A stretch of DNA of 64,000 bases from Athripsodes cinereus (Eukaryota > Arthropoda > Insecta > Trichoptera > Leptoceridae), in the NCBI GenBank assembly GCA_947579605.1, contig OX388311.1, positions 23,624,951 through 23,688,950 on the forward strand. The letters run 5' to 3'. The translations under genes and the position numbers were made by a program. Positions within the stretch are counted from its first letter, which is position 1, and each line of letters opens with the position of its first letter. This document shows, piece by piece, positions 23,088 to 33,705 of this stretch. The notes under the pieces are model-generated. The model had not been told where the DNA came from. It saw only the letters and a program-made list of their open reading frames with translations, and made no database searches.

Positions 23088-24142
23088 ATTTTTTGATATC
23101 TTCTTCATTTAGACGACGTTAGGCCTTATTTTATCTAAAACTCGTTGAAACATCATTCCATATTATACTAAAGCACCGGTCGAGGAACCGGGGTAAATCA
23201 CCCCAATTGGAGTAAAAATGGAATTTTTGGGAATAATATGATTTTTTTTTCTAATTTGCTTTTTTACTAGCGTGTAAACAAAACATTAAGAAATGAGGGG
23301 GTGATATCGGCTAATCGAAAAATATTTTGGGGTAAGAAGTGGTTAAAAAAGTTCACCGACCGCTTTACTGAGGTGAGCATCATAATTATTCATTCATTCA
23401 TACCACCACAGCATATTCCACGAGTGGGGTAACCAGAGGACCAACTGTAATAAACATTCAAGTTGTACATTCCGTGACAGTAAAAGTTAAGATATTCTGA
23501 AACGTGGTGTATTACGAATGCCTGCCTCATACCACTCAATAACAAATAGAAAAAGTGGGGAGCCTTTTCTTTACTGGGACCTTCACGGGCTATCATAATA
23601 TTATTTTTTTACAATAATCAAATTTCTTTATCTCTACTCCCGACATAAAACGTAAAAGTGGTATTTTTGGCTGATCTGCTGGCTACCCCACAAGTGGGAT
23701 ATGCCGTGATGGTATACCTAGTAGTAGTAGTAGTTTTTAAAAATCAACCTTAAAGTTGTAGTCCTGGTAGAAGGCAAACTTCACGACTTTTTAGAATAAG
23801 AGGCATGTAGAGACACTCTTTCGACTGACGCATGACAGGTCGTTTACAAGTGTTCGCCAACGTTGGGAAAACTGATACGATAAAAAGTGAAAAAATTGAA
23901 GTTTAAAATGAGCCAAATACTTTACAATAGTAAATCCTTTAAGCAGGCTCCATTTATCCAAAATCCATTTAAAACCACAGTCCATTTTCAAAAATGCTGT
24001 GTTAAAAATTTGAGTTTTTCAGATAAAAGCCGCGTCGGGTGTACCTAAGCTCGTAAGTTAGGAAATTGTCAATTAAAAAGAAAGATACTGTTTTGTTGGA
24101 AAAATACATTTCCTATACAAAACTTAGCTATACATGACTAAA

Positions 24143-25029
24143 CCATATTTTATTTTAATATTATTATAAATGTCACGTAATAATGTGTTATTTCTATATT
24201 AACCGTGTGAAAAGTTATGATATGAGAATTCATAATTCATATACAAAGTTTTCAATTCATTATAACCTAAACAATAAGTTGTTATTGCAATGAACAATGT
24301 TTTACATACGCTGCATTCATAGAACTAAGCACACACTTTATTCGTGACGCCATGAAACGATCAAACAATTCGATTGTTTTAAATTTCTGTTTTATTTATA
24401 TTTAATTGTTATGTTCTGTGAATTCGTTATACACTGCAAATCAAAATTATCATCAATTATTGTTTTCAATACGTCATACAAATTCAAATATTTTTATTGA
24501 GATAATAATAAACACATAAAAAATAATTATACATATCTACAATCAACACAATTATACAATTCTTTATAATATCTGTTTTTTTTACCCTCAAAACTGAGCA
24601 GAGCTCGTGCTTCGAGGGGTTATAGGGTTTTTACTAGTATTTATATTTTATACAAATTCGACTAAACTTAATCAATATAGAACATCACACACATAATCAA
24701 TTTAAAAATAAAAAATAACAACAGACTTATTATCAACGACACAATCATTTGACCTCATGTACCTATACACCACAATCATTTGACCTCATGTACCTATACA
24801 CCACTTTCTTACTGAATTACCTTCTTTATATTCAGTTTAAATGTACATACTTAAATCATCTGAATACTTAAATTTATTCTATTTTTTAAGTCATTGTACC
24901 ATCCCACCACAAGATATGTGTAGTGGTGTTGTCCAGCAGCTGTCCTCTTCGCAGGCACTTTTATTCGGCCTCCTAACCTTCGTTTTTATATGATTCATAT
25001 CAAGCTAATCAATTCGATTTTCTAGATTT
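24143..25029. other. Gene-free stretch before the LTR element
   Basis: Contains the 31-bp tandem pair and a block 'ctgagcagagctcgtgcttc' near 24595 of unknown origin. Confidence 0.5.
24742..24803. repeat. Two perfect tandem 31-bp units
   Basis: 'caatcatttgacctcatgta' plus 'cctatacacca' is repeated twice without a change. Confidence 0.85.
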
Positions 25030-25034
25030 GATAT

Positions 25035-25150
25035 TATTATGTATTTAATGAGGTATGTGGTGCCCAGAAATGAATAGACATGTTGATAGGTAGAGGACTC
25101 TTTATTGACTGCCTGGTATACATACATAAGTGACAATACAATACATTACA
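25035..25150 (-). repeat. 3' LTR (left copy in window)
   Basis: This 116 bp direct repeat on the minus strand begins TGTAATG and ends ACATAATA. It pairs with 27635-27750 with one mismatch. It is adjacent to the polypurine tract on the inner side and to GATAT on the outer side. Confidence 0.93.
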
Positions 25151-25170
25151 CTCTTTCCCCCTTACATTTT
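25151..25170 (-). promoter_or_regulatory. Polypurine tract of the LTR element
   Basis: On the minus strand AAGGGGGAAAGAG directly precedes the TGTAATG start of the 3' LTR. This is where plus-strand DNA synthesis is primed in LTR retrotransposons. Confidence 0.85.
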
Positions 25171-25173
25171 ATT

Positions 25174-27459
25174 TTAATCAGTGGTGAACCTCACTGGAGG
25201 TTTACTGATTCTACCTGACCTTGTAACATAATGGGAATCAGTCGATACACTAGGACTCGGTTCAGATGGACTACTATAATTACTGGTACTATTGAAATTA
25301 TTATCTTGGTCAAAATAGTCATATATATAATCATCATTATGTGAGAGACAACTTTTCTTTAATCCACTGACGTGCACCTTCCTTACTTCTCCCCCTTCAG
25401 ACAATTTTACGACATATACATAATTACTTAACTTATCTATAATAATACCTTTACACCACTTAAAAGGACTTTTAATATGACTTAAATATACTAAAACATT
25501 TTCACTAATATTAAATTTTTTAACATGACATTTTGGACTTATATTACAATTATTTCTTACATTATGATTTGGCTTTGACAATATGGATAAAGGTGTGTTA
25601 GGTTTAAAAACAAAGAGACTTGCCATAGGTGAAATACCTGTGACACTTGACGGTGACGATCTATACACAAACAAACAATCGAGCAATCTTTGTAATGGAG
25701 ACATACTATTACTATACTTAGATGCTAGAGACTTTATTAACATTTTTTTAAAAGTTTGTACAGAACGCTCAGCTAATCCATTCGACTGGTTATAAGGCGG
25801 CGAATGCATCAATTTTATATACTTGGATTTACAAAACTCTATAAATTCTTTACTAGCAAAAGGTGGACCATTATCACACACAATTAATTTAGGAAACGAA
25901 AATCTAGAAAAAATTTCTCCTAATTTATTAATAACACTTTGACAGTTAGTACTTTTCATAAAAAAACATTCAATCCATTTTGAAAAAGAATCACATACAA
26001 TTAAATACTTATTACTATTAAAATCAAAAAAATCCAAATGGACTCTCTCCCATGGACATTTAGCACTAGGCCACGGATTAATACTAGACTCAAAATACGA
26101 CAAAATATTCTTATTAAAATTCTCCTCCCACTCTGGATAAAATACACTCAACCAATCTCTACCTAGAATTGCTTGAAATGTTAACTCTTTGACTACCAAC
26201 AATTGTAATTTAACACAATTACTGTTTTCTCTACCTTGCACATTAACATATATATATCCACATACCTCTAGTTGTTGACTATTTGCTGTAATCAGCTTAC
26301 CAGAAAAACTATTCATATTTTCATGACGAAAATATCTGTTATATATATCATAACTTATAATGGTGGATGAACTCCCTGTATCAAGACAAAACAATATTTT
26401 GACATCATTTACAAATAACTGTAAAGCAACAGGACCTGAAACATTAGATACATTATTACAATTTAGACTTAAAATATTCACTGTAGACTTATTACGACAA
26501 TATTTAGATATATGTCCTCTAACATGACATTTGTGACAAGACCAATTTCTGGACGGACAATTATATGGTTTATGTGACACATAACACTGATCACATCTTT
26601 TTGACATAAACGATGACTCTTCAGACTTGCGATCCCCACTTGGAGACTTCTGACGACAATATGACGATGACCTCATGGGCTGACGGTACGACGACTTCTG
26701 ACGTTGACCACTGTATAGTGACATAGACTCATTACGTTGACTATACGACGGCTTCTGACGTTGATCACTTGACGATTGTTGCGTATTAACTTGACATAAC
26801 TCCTTCGATTCCCCGTGCAATAATGATGCACTATGTGCGACAGCTTCCATGTCTAAGACAATCTTACACGCTTGACTGAATGACAGAGATTCCTCTTGTG
26901 ACAGCAATCTTCTTGACATCTCTTTATTATTAAGACCGCACACTAACTTGTCTCTCAATGCTTCGTCAAGAAATTCATTAAACTTACACTCAATAGACAA
27001 ACTCTTAATTGTTGAAATATACTCCCCGACAGACTCATTATGATGCTGATTTCTATTATAAAATATAAAGCGTTTAGCTATAGTGCACTTTTTAGATATA
27101 AATTTGTCTTTTAGGCATTCGATACATTCTTCAAAAGTACATTGACTTATAAGTCTTGGACATAATGTTTCTCTTAAAATTTTGTATTTTTCAGCTCCTA
27201 AATATAAACAAAGCCGACTGACTTTTTCGCTTTCGGGCACTTTCACAATGTTGAAATACAACTCTAACCTTTCTAGAAAAAGTTCGAATGTTTCTGAGTT
27301 TGGTTCGAATACAGGCACTGGAATATTTTTATCTTGTTGTACAGACATTTTGACAAATTCTTGATAATCAGACACAGATTTTAACGGTACAGACTCTGCT
27401 TTAGACATAATTAAATTTAGAAAATAACTATTTATTTTAACCAAAAACAATTTTTTCAC
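25174..27459 (-). CDS. Gag-protease-integrase polyprotein, RT/RNase H absent
   Basis: The frame has 761 codons; the likelier start is Met18 (MSKAESVP), since residues 1-17 look like leader sequence. Residues about 45-215 resemble a retrotransposon capsid (gag) domain. Two zinc knuckles follow: C-x2-C-x3-H-x4-C at 289-301 and C-x2-C-x4-H-x4-C at 308-321. An aspartic protease starts with LDTGSSS (Asp360) and ends near ILGRDW (431-436). The integrase core has Asp476, Asp529 and Glu564, then a GPY/F-like module (about 662-702). The second Asp and Glu are separated by 34 residues instead of the usual 35. Integrase begins within about 25 residues of the protease end, so the roughly 550 residues of RT and RNase H, and the integrase zinc domain, are missing, yet no stop or frameshift occurs. 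Normal role: particle assembly, polyprotein cleavage and DNA insertion. Confidence 0.93.
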   Translation of the reverse strand: MKKLFLVKINSYFLNLIMSKAESVPLKSVSDYQEFVKMSVQQDKNIPVPVFEPNSETFELFLERLELYFNIVKVPESEKVSRLCLYLGAEKYKILRETLCPRLISQCTFEECIECLKDKFISKKCTIAKRFIFYNRNQHHNESVGEYISTIKSLSIECKFNEFLDEALRDKLVCGLNNKEMSRRLLSQEESLSFSQACKIVLDMEAVAHSASLLHGESKELCQVNTQQSSSDQRQKPSYSQRNESMSLYSGQRQKSSYRQPMRSSSYCRQKSPSGDRKSEESSFMSKRCDQCYVSHKPYNCPSRNWSCHKCHVRGHISKYCRNKSTVNILSLNCNNVSNVSGPVALQLFVNDVKILFCLDTGSSSTIISYDIYNRYFRHENMNSFSGKLITANSQQLEVCGYIYVNVQGRENSNCVKLQLLVVKELTFQAILGRDWLSVFYPEWEENFNKNILSYFESSINPWPSAKCPWERVHLDFFDFNSNKYLIVCDSFSKWIECFFMKSTNCQSVINKLGEIFSRFSFPKLIVCDNGPPFASKEFIEFCKSKYIKLMHSPPYNQSNGLAERSVQTFKKMLIKSLASKYSNSMSPLQRLLDCLFVYRSSPSSVTGISPMASLFVFKPNTPLSILSKPNHNVRNNCNISPKCHVKKFNISENVLVYLSHIKSPFKWCKGIIIDKLSNYVYVVKLSEGGEVRKVHVSGLKKSCLSHNDDYIYDYFDQDNNFNSTSNYSSPSEPSPSVSTDSHYVTRSGRISKPPVRFTTD

Positions 27460-27609
27460 AAATTATTGTCACAAAAATCCATACAAAATTTTATTATAAC
27501 TGAATTGAATTTTAATACTTTACACTTTGACACGTATTTAATTATAATTAATGACTATTTGTACACTTTTTCTTTTCAATATTTGACGATTGTTATTTTT
27601 TTTTTTTTT

Positions 27610-27634
27610 ACTTCCAATTTCCTCGTCGCCATAA
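27610..27634 (-). promoter_or_regulatory. Primer-binding site of the LTR element
   Basis: Just inside the 5' LTR, the minus strand reads TGGCGACGAGGA. This is complementary to a tRNA end of TCCTCGTCGCCA, which from memory matches tRNA-Ser(GCU). Serine tRNA priming is known for mag-type gypsy elements. Confidence 0.75.
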
Positions 27635-27750
27635 TATTATGTATTTAATGAGGTATGTGGTGTCCAGAAATGAATAGACATGTTGATAGGTAGAGGACTC
27701 TTTATTGACTGCCTGGTATACATACATAAGTGACAATACAATACATTACA
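27635..27750 (-). repeat. 5' LTR (right copy in window)
   Basis: This is the 116 bp partner of 25035-25150, identical except at 27663. The outer flank is GATAT, the duplicated target site. Confidence 0.93.
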
Positions 27751-27755
27751 GATAT

Positions 27756-28533
27756 CAAAGGGTCTTGAGTTGTTGATCTGATTTGATGATCGAAGAACGT
27801 TAAAGAAGCAAACGAAGAAGAGAACGTTAAAGCTATATCCAGAATAGATTTTAATTCGATCACAATCTTTCGTTTATGAAAATATTCATTTGATTTTCGC
27901 ATCTCTATTACTTACGAATAGTAGACTGATTATTCCCATACGTGCACAAGAGGTACTACCAACATATTTCTATTTATTTTCCATGAAATCATAGCAAAAG
28001 AATGTGCGCTACTTTACTGGTAATGTATTACATAATAAAACATGTAGTTATCCTATATTTACAGAAGAAACAATGACTTGTTTTGTCTTACTTGTAATAG
28101 ATACATAACACACATTTCTTCTGATTTAGCCGTCTAATAATATTGAATATAAATATTATAATATTATCTCTTTCAATATTCACTTTGTATTATGTGAGAC
28201 TTTGAACACGACAATGGTTTTGTTTTATTCTGCATAATAATGAATATTATGTGTTTACTAGGTTATATTATGCGCATAAGGCAATATTGGAATTTGAATT
28301 AAAATAATATTATATAACCACAAACAATTGTTTAAGATCGCATGTACGTGAAATGAATAATGTATTATTTTTCTAAGTAATGTACACTTAATTATGAAAA
28401 TGTCAATAACAAAACAATAAACTATTGCCTGTTCATACTTCTTTGCAAAATTTGTTTAAGTCCAGGTCTAGACTTTTGACAAATTTGAATCACACTTTTT
28501 AAGATTTTTAAAAACTCAATGAATATTTTAAAT
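27756..28533. other. Gene-free AT-rich stretch
   Basis: Nothing recognised between the LTR element and the Penelope-like remnant. Confidence 0.5.
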
Positions 28534-28581
28534 TAAAATGAATTTAAAAACACTGTATAATTTCCAAATTAAATTTATTCA

Positions 28582-28626
28582 CCTCAAACGTTTTCGCCAA
28601 GGCTTGTACTTGGCATCATCAGGAGG
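28582..28626 (-). ncRNA. Hammerhead ribozyme-like motif in the Penelope-like arm
   Basis: The minus strand reads helix I CCTC, core CTGATGA, helix II GCCAAG/CTTGGC, core GAAA, a self-complementary ACGT as mini helix III, TT, and helix I partner GAGG. All core pieces are in order and helices I and II pair perfectly. One extra T lies between CTGATGA and helix II. Hammerheads with minimal helix III are known from Penelope-like elements, where two copies may work as a dimer. Confidence 0.7.
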
Positions 28627-28670
28627 ACTAATTAGTTTAAGTGCATATGTAGTGAGTCTGTTTTCTATTA

Positions 28671-29033
28671 CTAACTTATACTAGTGGTGGGGGGGGAGTT
28701 TGAAGGTGGGGGAGAAAGGGCGGAGTTGAGGGTGTTTGATAAGAGGGAAGGAGATGGGTATATCAACAAAGGAGATGCATATGGTATTTGGATATTCACC
28801 AAATTGTTCTTGTTTTTATGGATTTCAAGAATCTCCAAGGCATTTAATTTGCTAATCTTAGACTCGGAGTGCAAGACCTTAGTACCTTGCATGTCAATAG
28901 AATGATCATGTTGTATACAATGGTCTGCAATCTCCGAGTATCCGGATAACCCCCTGAATGCCCTGTTATGTTCCTGAATGCGAGTTTTAATTGCTCTACT
29001 TGTTTGGCCTATATACTTCATATTACATGCCAA
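28671..29033 (-). CDS. GIY-YIG endonuclease domain of a Penelope-like element (fragment)
   Basis: The 120-residue frame starts with a KYIGQTSR motif at residues 6-13, followed by 'IKTRIQEHNRAF'. This is the beginning of the GIY-YIG fold, with the Arg of 'KTRIQEH' in the expected place. Histidines near residues 38-45 and an IL-E-I-HK segment near residue 70 follow. The usual Penelope C-terminus fits, ending in a Ser/Pro-rich tail of about 35 residues. The frame remains open upstream into the inverted-repeat arm (GFYLACNM), but the RT domain that should precede it is gone. In the complete element this nuclease nicks the target for primed reverse transcription. It is probably inactive as it lacks its RT. 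Confidence 0.8.
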   Translation of the reverse strand: MACNMKYIGQTSRAIKTRIQEHNRAFRGLSGYSEIADHCIQHDHSIDMQGTKVLHSESKISKLNALEILEIHKNKNNLVNIQIPYASPLLIYPSPSLLSNTLNSALSPPPSNSPPTTSIS

Positions 29034-29109
29034 GTAGAAGCCTTGGCGAAAACGTTTGAGGTGAATAAATTTAATTTGGAAAATTATACAGTGTTTTTAA
29101 ATTCATTTT

Positions 29110-30264
29110 AATTATAATGAATTTCCAAAGTGTTAACACAAAAACATTTGATTTAATATTTTAAATTTTAATAATTTCTTCTTTTCTTTTCTTGATATCA
29201 TGACGAGCACTCGAATTCGAGTGAATGTGCTTATAACTTCTGAAAATACCAACTTGTATACAATTCATTCAATCATAACATCAATACATTCAGTGGGGTA
29301 GTCAAAGAACAAACTGCACATAAAGCATACAAGTTGCATGCAAGGATATATTTACATCATGCAAAATATTTTTTTCATTTTTAAATGTTAAAATTCTAAG
29401 AAATAATAATGAGACACAACAACGTAAAACGCATAATTAAAGCTAAATAAAGTAATGAAAATAAATACAAAGTACTTTAATACCATCATCATCGTACACA
29501 ACTAACCTCAATAAAACAAGAAAATTTCTGAGTCGTATAGATAAGCACCTGAAAAACACACAATATTTCATAGCAATTTGTGATATTTTTAAAGAACAAG
29601 ATTAAATTTGTTTTATTGAAGTACCTACCGTAATAGCTAAAACTAAAAACCAAATGTCAACATACAGTGTCAAACAGTACATTACTGAACAATCAATGAC
29701 CTATTTTTTTGCCATGATGTAGTAGATTATTAACATTATGTATACTCAGAAAACAGATCTAATTTTTTTGTTTAAATGACATATTCACTTTTAAATATAG
29801 TAAAAAATGTTTTCGTGGTATATTTTATATAAAAAATACAGTTCTTTTGCCCTTTTGTGGTTAGTTCAAAGACATAGAAAAACAAGATCGTGAGAAATAT
29901 TCAGTCATTTTAATAATATCATATTTACAATATAACGAAATGTTTGTACGTGTTATGTTAGTATAAACTAGATAAAATTGTAGCTATTACAAGAACTCTG
30001 CAATATCGATGTCATTTTTTCCATGTATGGATAAAAATTAACCGTAAGTACCAACATTATATTTACGTACTTACACCAGACATGCTACATATTATAATGG
30101 TTTGCGTATATATTCTATAACATTGGAATCTCAGACAGATATATATTAATACATGTAGTTCAAGTTATTAATCTCTATTCACTGTGTCGGTGTTTAGGTA
30201 GTAGAATTCCATATCGAAAACATAAAACAGGTGTTAAAAAAAAAAAAAAAACTTTTTTTTTTTT
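29110..30264. other. Gene-free AT-rich stretch
   Basis: Nothing recognised apart from homopolymer runs at the right end. Confidence 0.5.
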
Positions 30265-30345
30265 AAAATCAGATTGACAATGTCCTCATAAGACGAAAGA
30301 CGTCTCTCTCACAAAATAAAATCTTTAGTAGAATAAAACACCTGT
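30265..30345. repeat. Interspersed repeat pair member
   Basis: Partner of 8840-8945, with 'gacgaaagacgtctctctc'. It is preceded by poly-A and poly-T runs. Confidence 0.5.
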
Positions 30346-30384
30346 TTTATTTTTTCGTTATTAATCTCTCTATACTACGAGTAA

Positions 30385-30590
30385 TAGGTATATAAAGAGG
30401 AAATATTTGATTGTTTGCTCCGAATAGGCTCCCAATCTACTGAACCGATTTGAAAAATTATTTTACTGTTGGGAAGCTACACTATCCCCGGGTGACATAG
30501 GCTATATTATATTTAAAAAAAATAGGGATCCTTACTAAAACTATTTTTTAATACCTATCTACCTGTGCAAAGCCGGTGCGGGCCGCTTTT
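30385..30590. repeat. Common arthropod interspersed repeat (Helitron-like), inverted copy
   Basis: 'ctactgaaccgatttgaaaa' and 'cccgggtgacataggctata', ending 'gcaaagccggtgcgggccg', are the complement of 13855-14078. Confidence 0.55.
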
Positions 30591-30771
30591 AAATATTTTA
30601 ATTATGTAATATAAGAAATATACCGATAAAAATAATGGTAATACTGGTAATTGAATGTAATCAAATACAAATCCTGCTTATAAAAAGTTTTTTGAACATT
30701 AAATACTTAGCTTACATAATAAGTGCATCTTTGAAGGTTTCCTATCTCAATAATATGATGCAGAATTAATT

Positions 30772-31036
30772 TATCCCGTGGAGCACCCGGTAAAGAATTG
30801 GTCTCCCACTCTTCTGCGTAAGTTTTCGAGTGTCCTGTAAAAGGCAGGTGTTCGAAAAAATAAGACATTTTACATCTTAAATTCAGCGTTGAGGTTTGCC
30901 ACCCATCCTGAATGTCTTGATTTTATACTGGCACGAAGAGGACAGTTTGCATGTTTCTTACATGCAGCTGGTCTGCTGGCTACCCCACTTGTGGGATATG
31001 CCGTGATGGTATAGTAGTAGTAGTAGTAGTAGTAGA
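30772..31036 (+). mobile_element. (TAG)n-tailed SINE (family 2), full length
   Basis: Head 'cccgtggagcacccggtaaa', body 'aaaaggcaggtgttcgaaaa', end 'gggatatgccgtgatggtat' followed by AGTAGTAG. Target duplication AGAATTAATT at 30762-30771 and about 31034-31043. The tandem TAG tail plus 10-bp duplications fit copying by LINE machinery. No coding capacity. Confidence 0.85.
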
Positions 31037-32901
31037 ATTAATTGCAGAACGGTCCTAAAGTGTTTTGTTTGAATGAAAATGCTTAAAAAAAGTAGTCAGC
31101 TAATATTGTGTGCTTCTGATTGTCTTGTCTTTTAAGTTCTTGATGACTCAAGCTGAAAAAGTCATTTCCATAGAACATACATAAATATATGCCATTTCGA
31201 ATAAAACAAAAAAAAAATTTCACTATTGGCACAGTTTGTATTAATTGCACGTAAACTATTGCTTTCCAACTTTGCTTACAAGAATATTAAGGAAAAATGA
31301 CGATTGTTTTGCATGTTGTCGATTATAATTATCAGAATGTTTTTTATCTATCTGTCAATATCAATTCACATTTTTTTACATTTCCAATATTTGTAGTGAA
31401 ATATATCCTTTTAACACGGTAAGTATGTAAGATAATATCTATCTTAAAGCGCGTACTTCAGATAAGATAAAATAATGATGTATAATAGAATACTTGACAT
31501 AATAATGCCGATATATAGGTACTATCGTGTCATATACAGTATTAAATATACAAAAGAACTTAATCTGTAGGCGGATAAAAAGGTAGATTAACCATCTGAC
31601 GATTAACCTTTATTAAAAGATAACCTATATTAGGTACAATTTATTATTAGCGTTTTGTTGTGTTACGAATTCATAATTTCATATCATTAAAATATTATTT
31701 TGAAGAATTGTACTGATGCCATAAGTAAAATTTACCTAAAGCATTGAGTATATTATTTCTTACTCATTTTTACTATGTTCAAGTTTTACTAAATTTATAT
31801 TGTGAAAGCAGTTAGAAGCAAAGTATGAATTCTATTTTTTTCGAGTATGGCTTCATTATACTGCCATCAGTCAACTCATTCAATTCAATGAACGATTTAA
31901 ATTTTTGAAGAAATTCACAATCATTCCAGTAGGTATTACAAGTCGAGGAATTCCTAATCATTATTCAAACTTTATTACATATAAAATGTATTTTTAATTA
32001 TTGATAGAACATAATTTTAAACAATCATTTCATTCATTCATTTATTTCAAGCGTACGAGCCAACTGAATTTATTTTGTTTCGAACGAATGATTCTTAGTA
32101 ACTATCATCATTTCATTCATAGTCATATCTAATATAAAAATAGCATTTGTTCTGTCTACAGAAAGAGTAAGTGTACCTATAATAAAAAAAAATTGCCCAT
32201 CGTCATGAAGAATTTCATCAATTTCAAAAATACATGCAACTTACCAACAGCTGATGTTCTAAAATTGTACATTGTTTATAGTGGGTCTATAAAGTTTTGT
32301 TTTTCATATGATTATCACTTCGAGATAAAAAGTTTTCTTATCTCAAACTGTTGTTGTAGGTTATACTGAGTCTGTTATATGAATATGTTATTACACAGAG
32401 TGTAAAATGGTTTTATGTGAATTATCTCATTGATTTACAATCTCTACGTCGTAATTGAGGGCAGTAATAAAGTAATACTTGTGGTCACTTACATACCTTG
32501 TTTTAAAAAAAAATAATGGCTAAGATTCTGCTGTGATCACGACCAAATGATTAACACCTAAGTACTAGCATCTCAAACATTGTCAGATAGCCTGAGGGAA
32601 GATGCTCACCAAGAAATTCCCAATACGATGGAAAAGCAGCTGAGCCTCCACATCGCAAGGGAACCTTCCTGTATGAACATACCTGAAAGTTTAATTGAAT
32701 ACTTAGAAGGATATTATGAAGCTTTTTCAAACCACCAATCATATTTTCCGCATGCAAATATCTATAAAATGCTTTTCATATAATTTCCCGAACCTATTTC
32801 ATGCTTTTCTATCACATACCTACTAGCTTACGAAGCTGACGTCTCCTGGGATATTTATCATTAGCAAGCATGAGATATTGTCACGAAAATTATTCCCAAA
32901 C
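31037..32901. other. Gene-free AT-rich stretch between two SINEs
   Basis: A moderately GC-rich patch at 32560-32720 is open on both strands for about 65 codons. Neither peptide resembles a family I know. Confidence 0.5.
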
Positions 32902-32912
32902 ATAAATGTTTA

Positions 32913-33168
32913 ACTACTACTACTACTACTATACCATCACGGCATATCCCACAAGTGGGGTAGCCAGCAGATCAGCTGCATGTAAGAAACATGCAAACTG
33001 TCCTCTTCGTGCCAGTATAAAATCAAGACATTCAGGATGGGTGGCAAACCTCAACGCTGAATTTAAGATGTAAAATGTCTTATTTTTTCGAACACCTGCC
33101 TTTTACAGGACACTCGAAAACTTACGCAGAAGAGTGGGAGACCAATTCTTTACCGGGTGCTCCACGGG
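32913..33168 (-). mobile_element. (TAG)n-tailed SINE (family 2), full length
   Basis: 256 bp, minus-strand copy of the element at 30772 with very few differences. Target duplication ATAAATGTTTA at 32902-32912 and 33169-33179. Confidence 0.87.
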
Positions 33169-33432
33169 ATAAATGTTTAATTTAGGTGTAAATCATTATA
33201 ATAATTATAACTCCCATTCCGAAATTAATTGAAATGATGATGAAAAATGTTTGTCTACGACTGTCAGACTGTAGGTATTTTCTTTATTTGTAAGCAATAT
33301 AATGGATTGTCATACCTATCCCATGTTACTACTTGTATCATTATCAAGCTTTTTAAGTATAATAATATAATAATAATAATAATAGTTTATTAAACACAAT
33401 ATCATTTTACAATTTACTTTGTTTTTTTTACA

Positions 33433-33466
<34 letters not shown>

Positions 33467-33705
33467 ACAATTTACAATTTACATTTCACAATAAACACAA
33501 ATCTTAAACAAATTCAATGTTCAATCCAAATCCTTCGTTAACAAAATGTGCCATAATGGTTTTGTTTATTGGAGTTTGCCTCTTATTATAATAGTAAGAC
33601 AACATTTTTTTATTCTGATTGGATGTTTGGATATTGTAATAAACAAAGAAGCATTAAAAATGACATAAATTTATAAGCATGTTTGGATTTGGGCGTTTGT
33701 GCACA

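Larger units (their letters stand above)
21496..24142. repeat. Tandem duplication, unit 2 (2647 bp)
   Basis: Second copy of 18782-21495, in direct orientation with no spacer. Two small non-coding open frames are identical between copies. It lacks the 67-bp palindrome-containing block after 22460. Confidence 0.95.
25035..27750 (-). mobile_element. Short-LTR gypsy-type retrotransposon lacking RT and RNase H
   Basis: The element is 2716 bp, bounded by two 116 bp direct repeats that differ at one base (C at 25063, T at 27663). GATAT is duplicated at both flanks (25030-25034 and 27751-27755). On the minus strand a primer-binding site and a polypurine tract sit in the expected places. The interior carries one long frame of gag, protease and integrase. 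The 115/116 LTR identity suggests recent insertion. The missing reverse transcriptase makes it non-autonomous in the usual sense. The clade looks like the mag group of Ty3/gypsy from the gag and primer site, but this was not tested. Confidence 0.93.
28534..29109 (-). mobile_element. Penelope-like element remnant with inverted repeat arms
   Basis: Arms 28534-28616 and 29027-29109 are inverted copies with few mismatches. Between them the minus strand holds a GIY-YIG nuclease frame, and the left arm contains a hammerhead-like motif. Penelope-like elements characteristically combine an RT with a GIY-YIG domain and carry hammerhead motifs in their terminal repeats; the RT part is absent here. The arm junction falls in a short shared sequence around ACTTGGCAT, so an inverted copy could have formed by template switching (inference). 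Confidence 0.78.

Noticed and set aside
28684..28905. Gly/Glu-rich + strand frame
   Set aside because: It is the complement of the Ser/Pro-rich tail of the GIY-YIG frame.
32551..32783. Two opposite open frames of about 67 codons
   Set aside because: No domain, start context or neighbour supports a gene; left as an unexplained patch.
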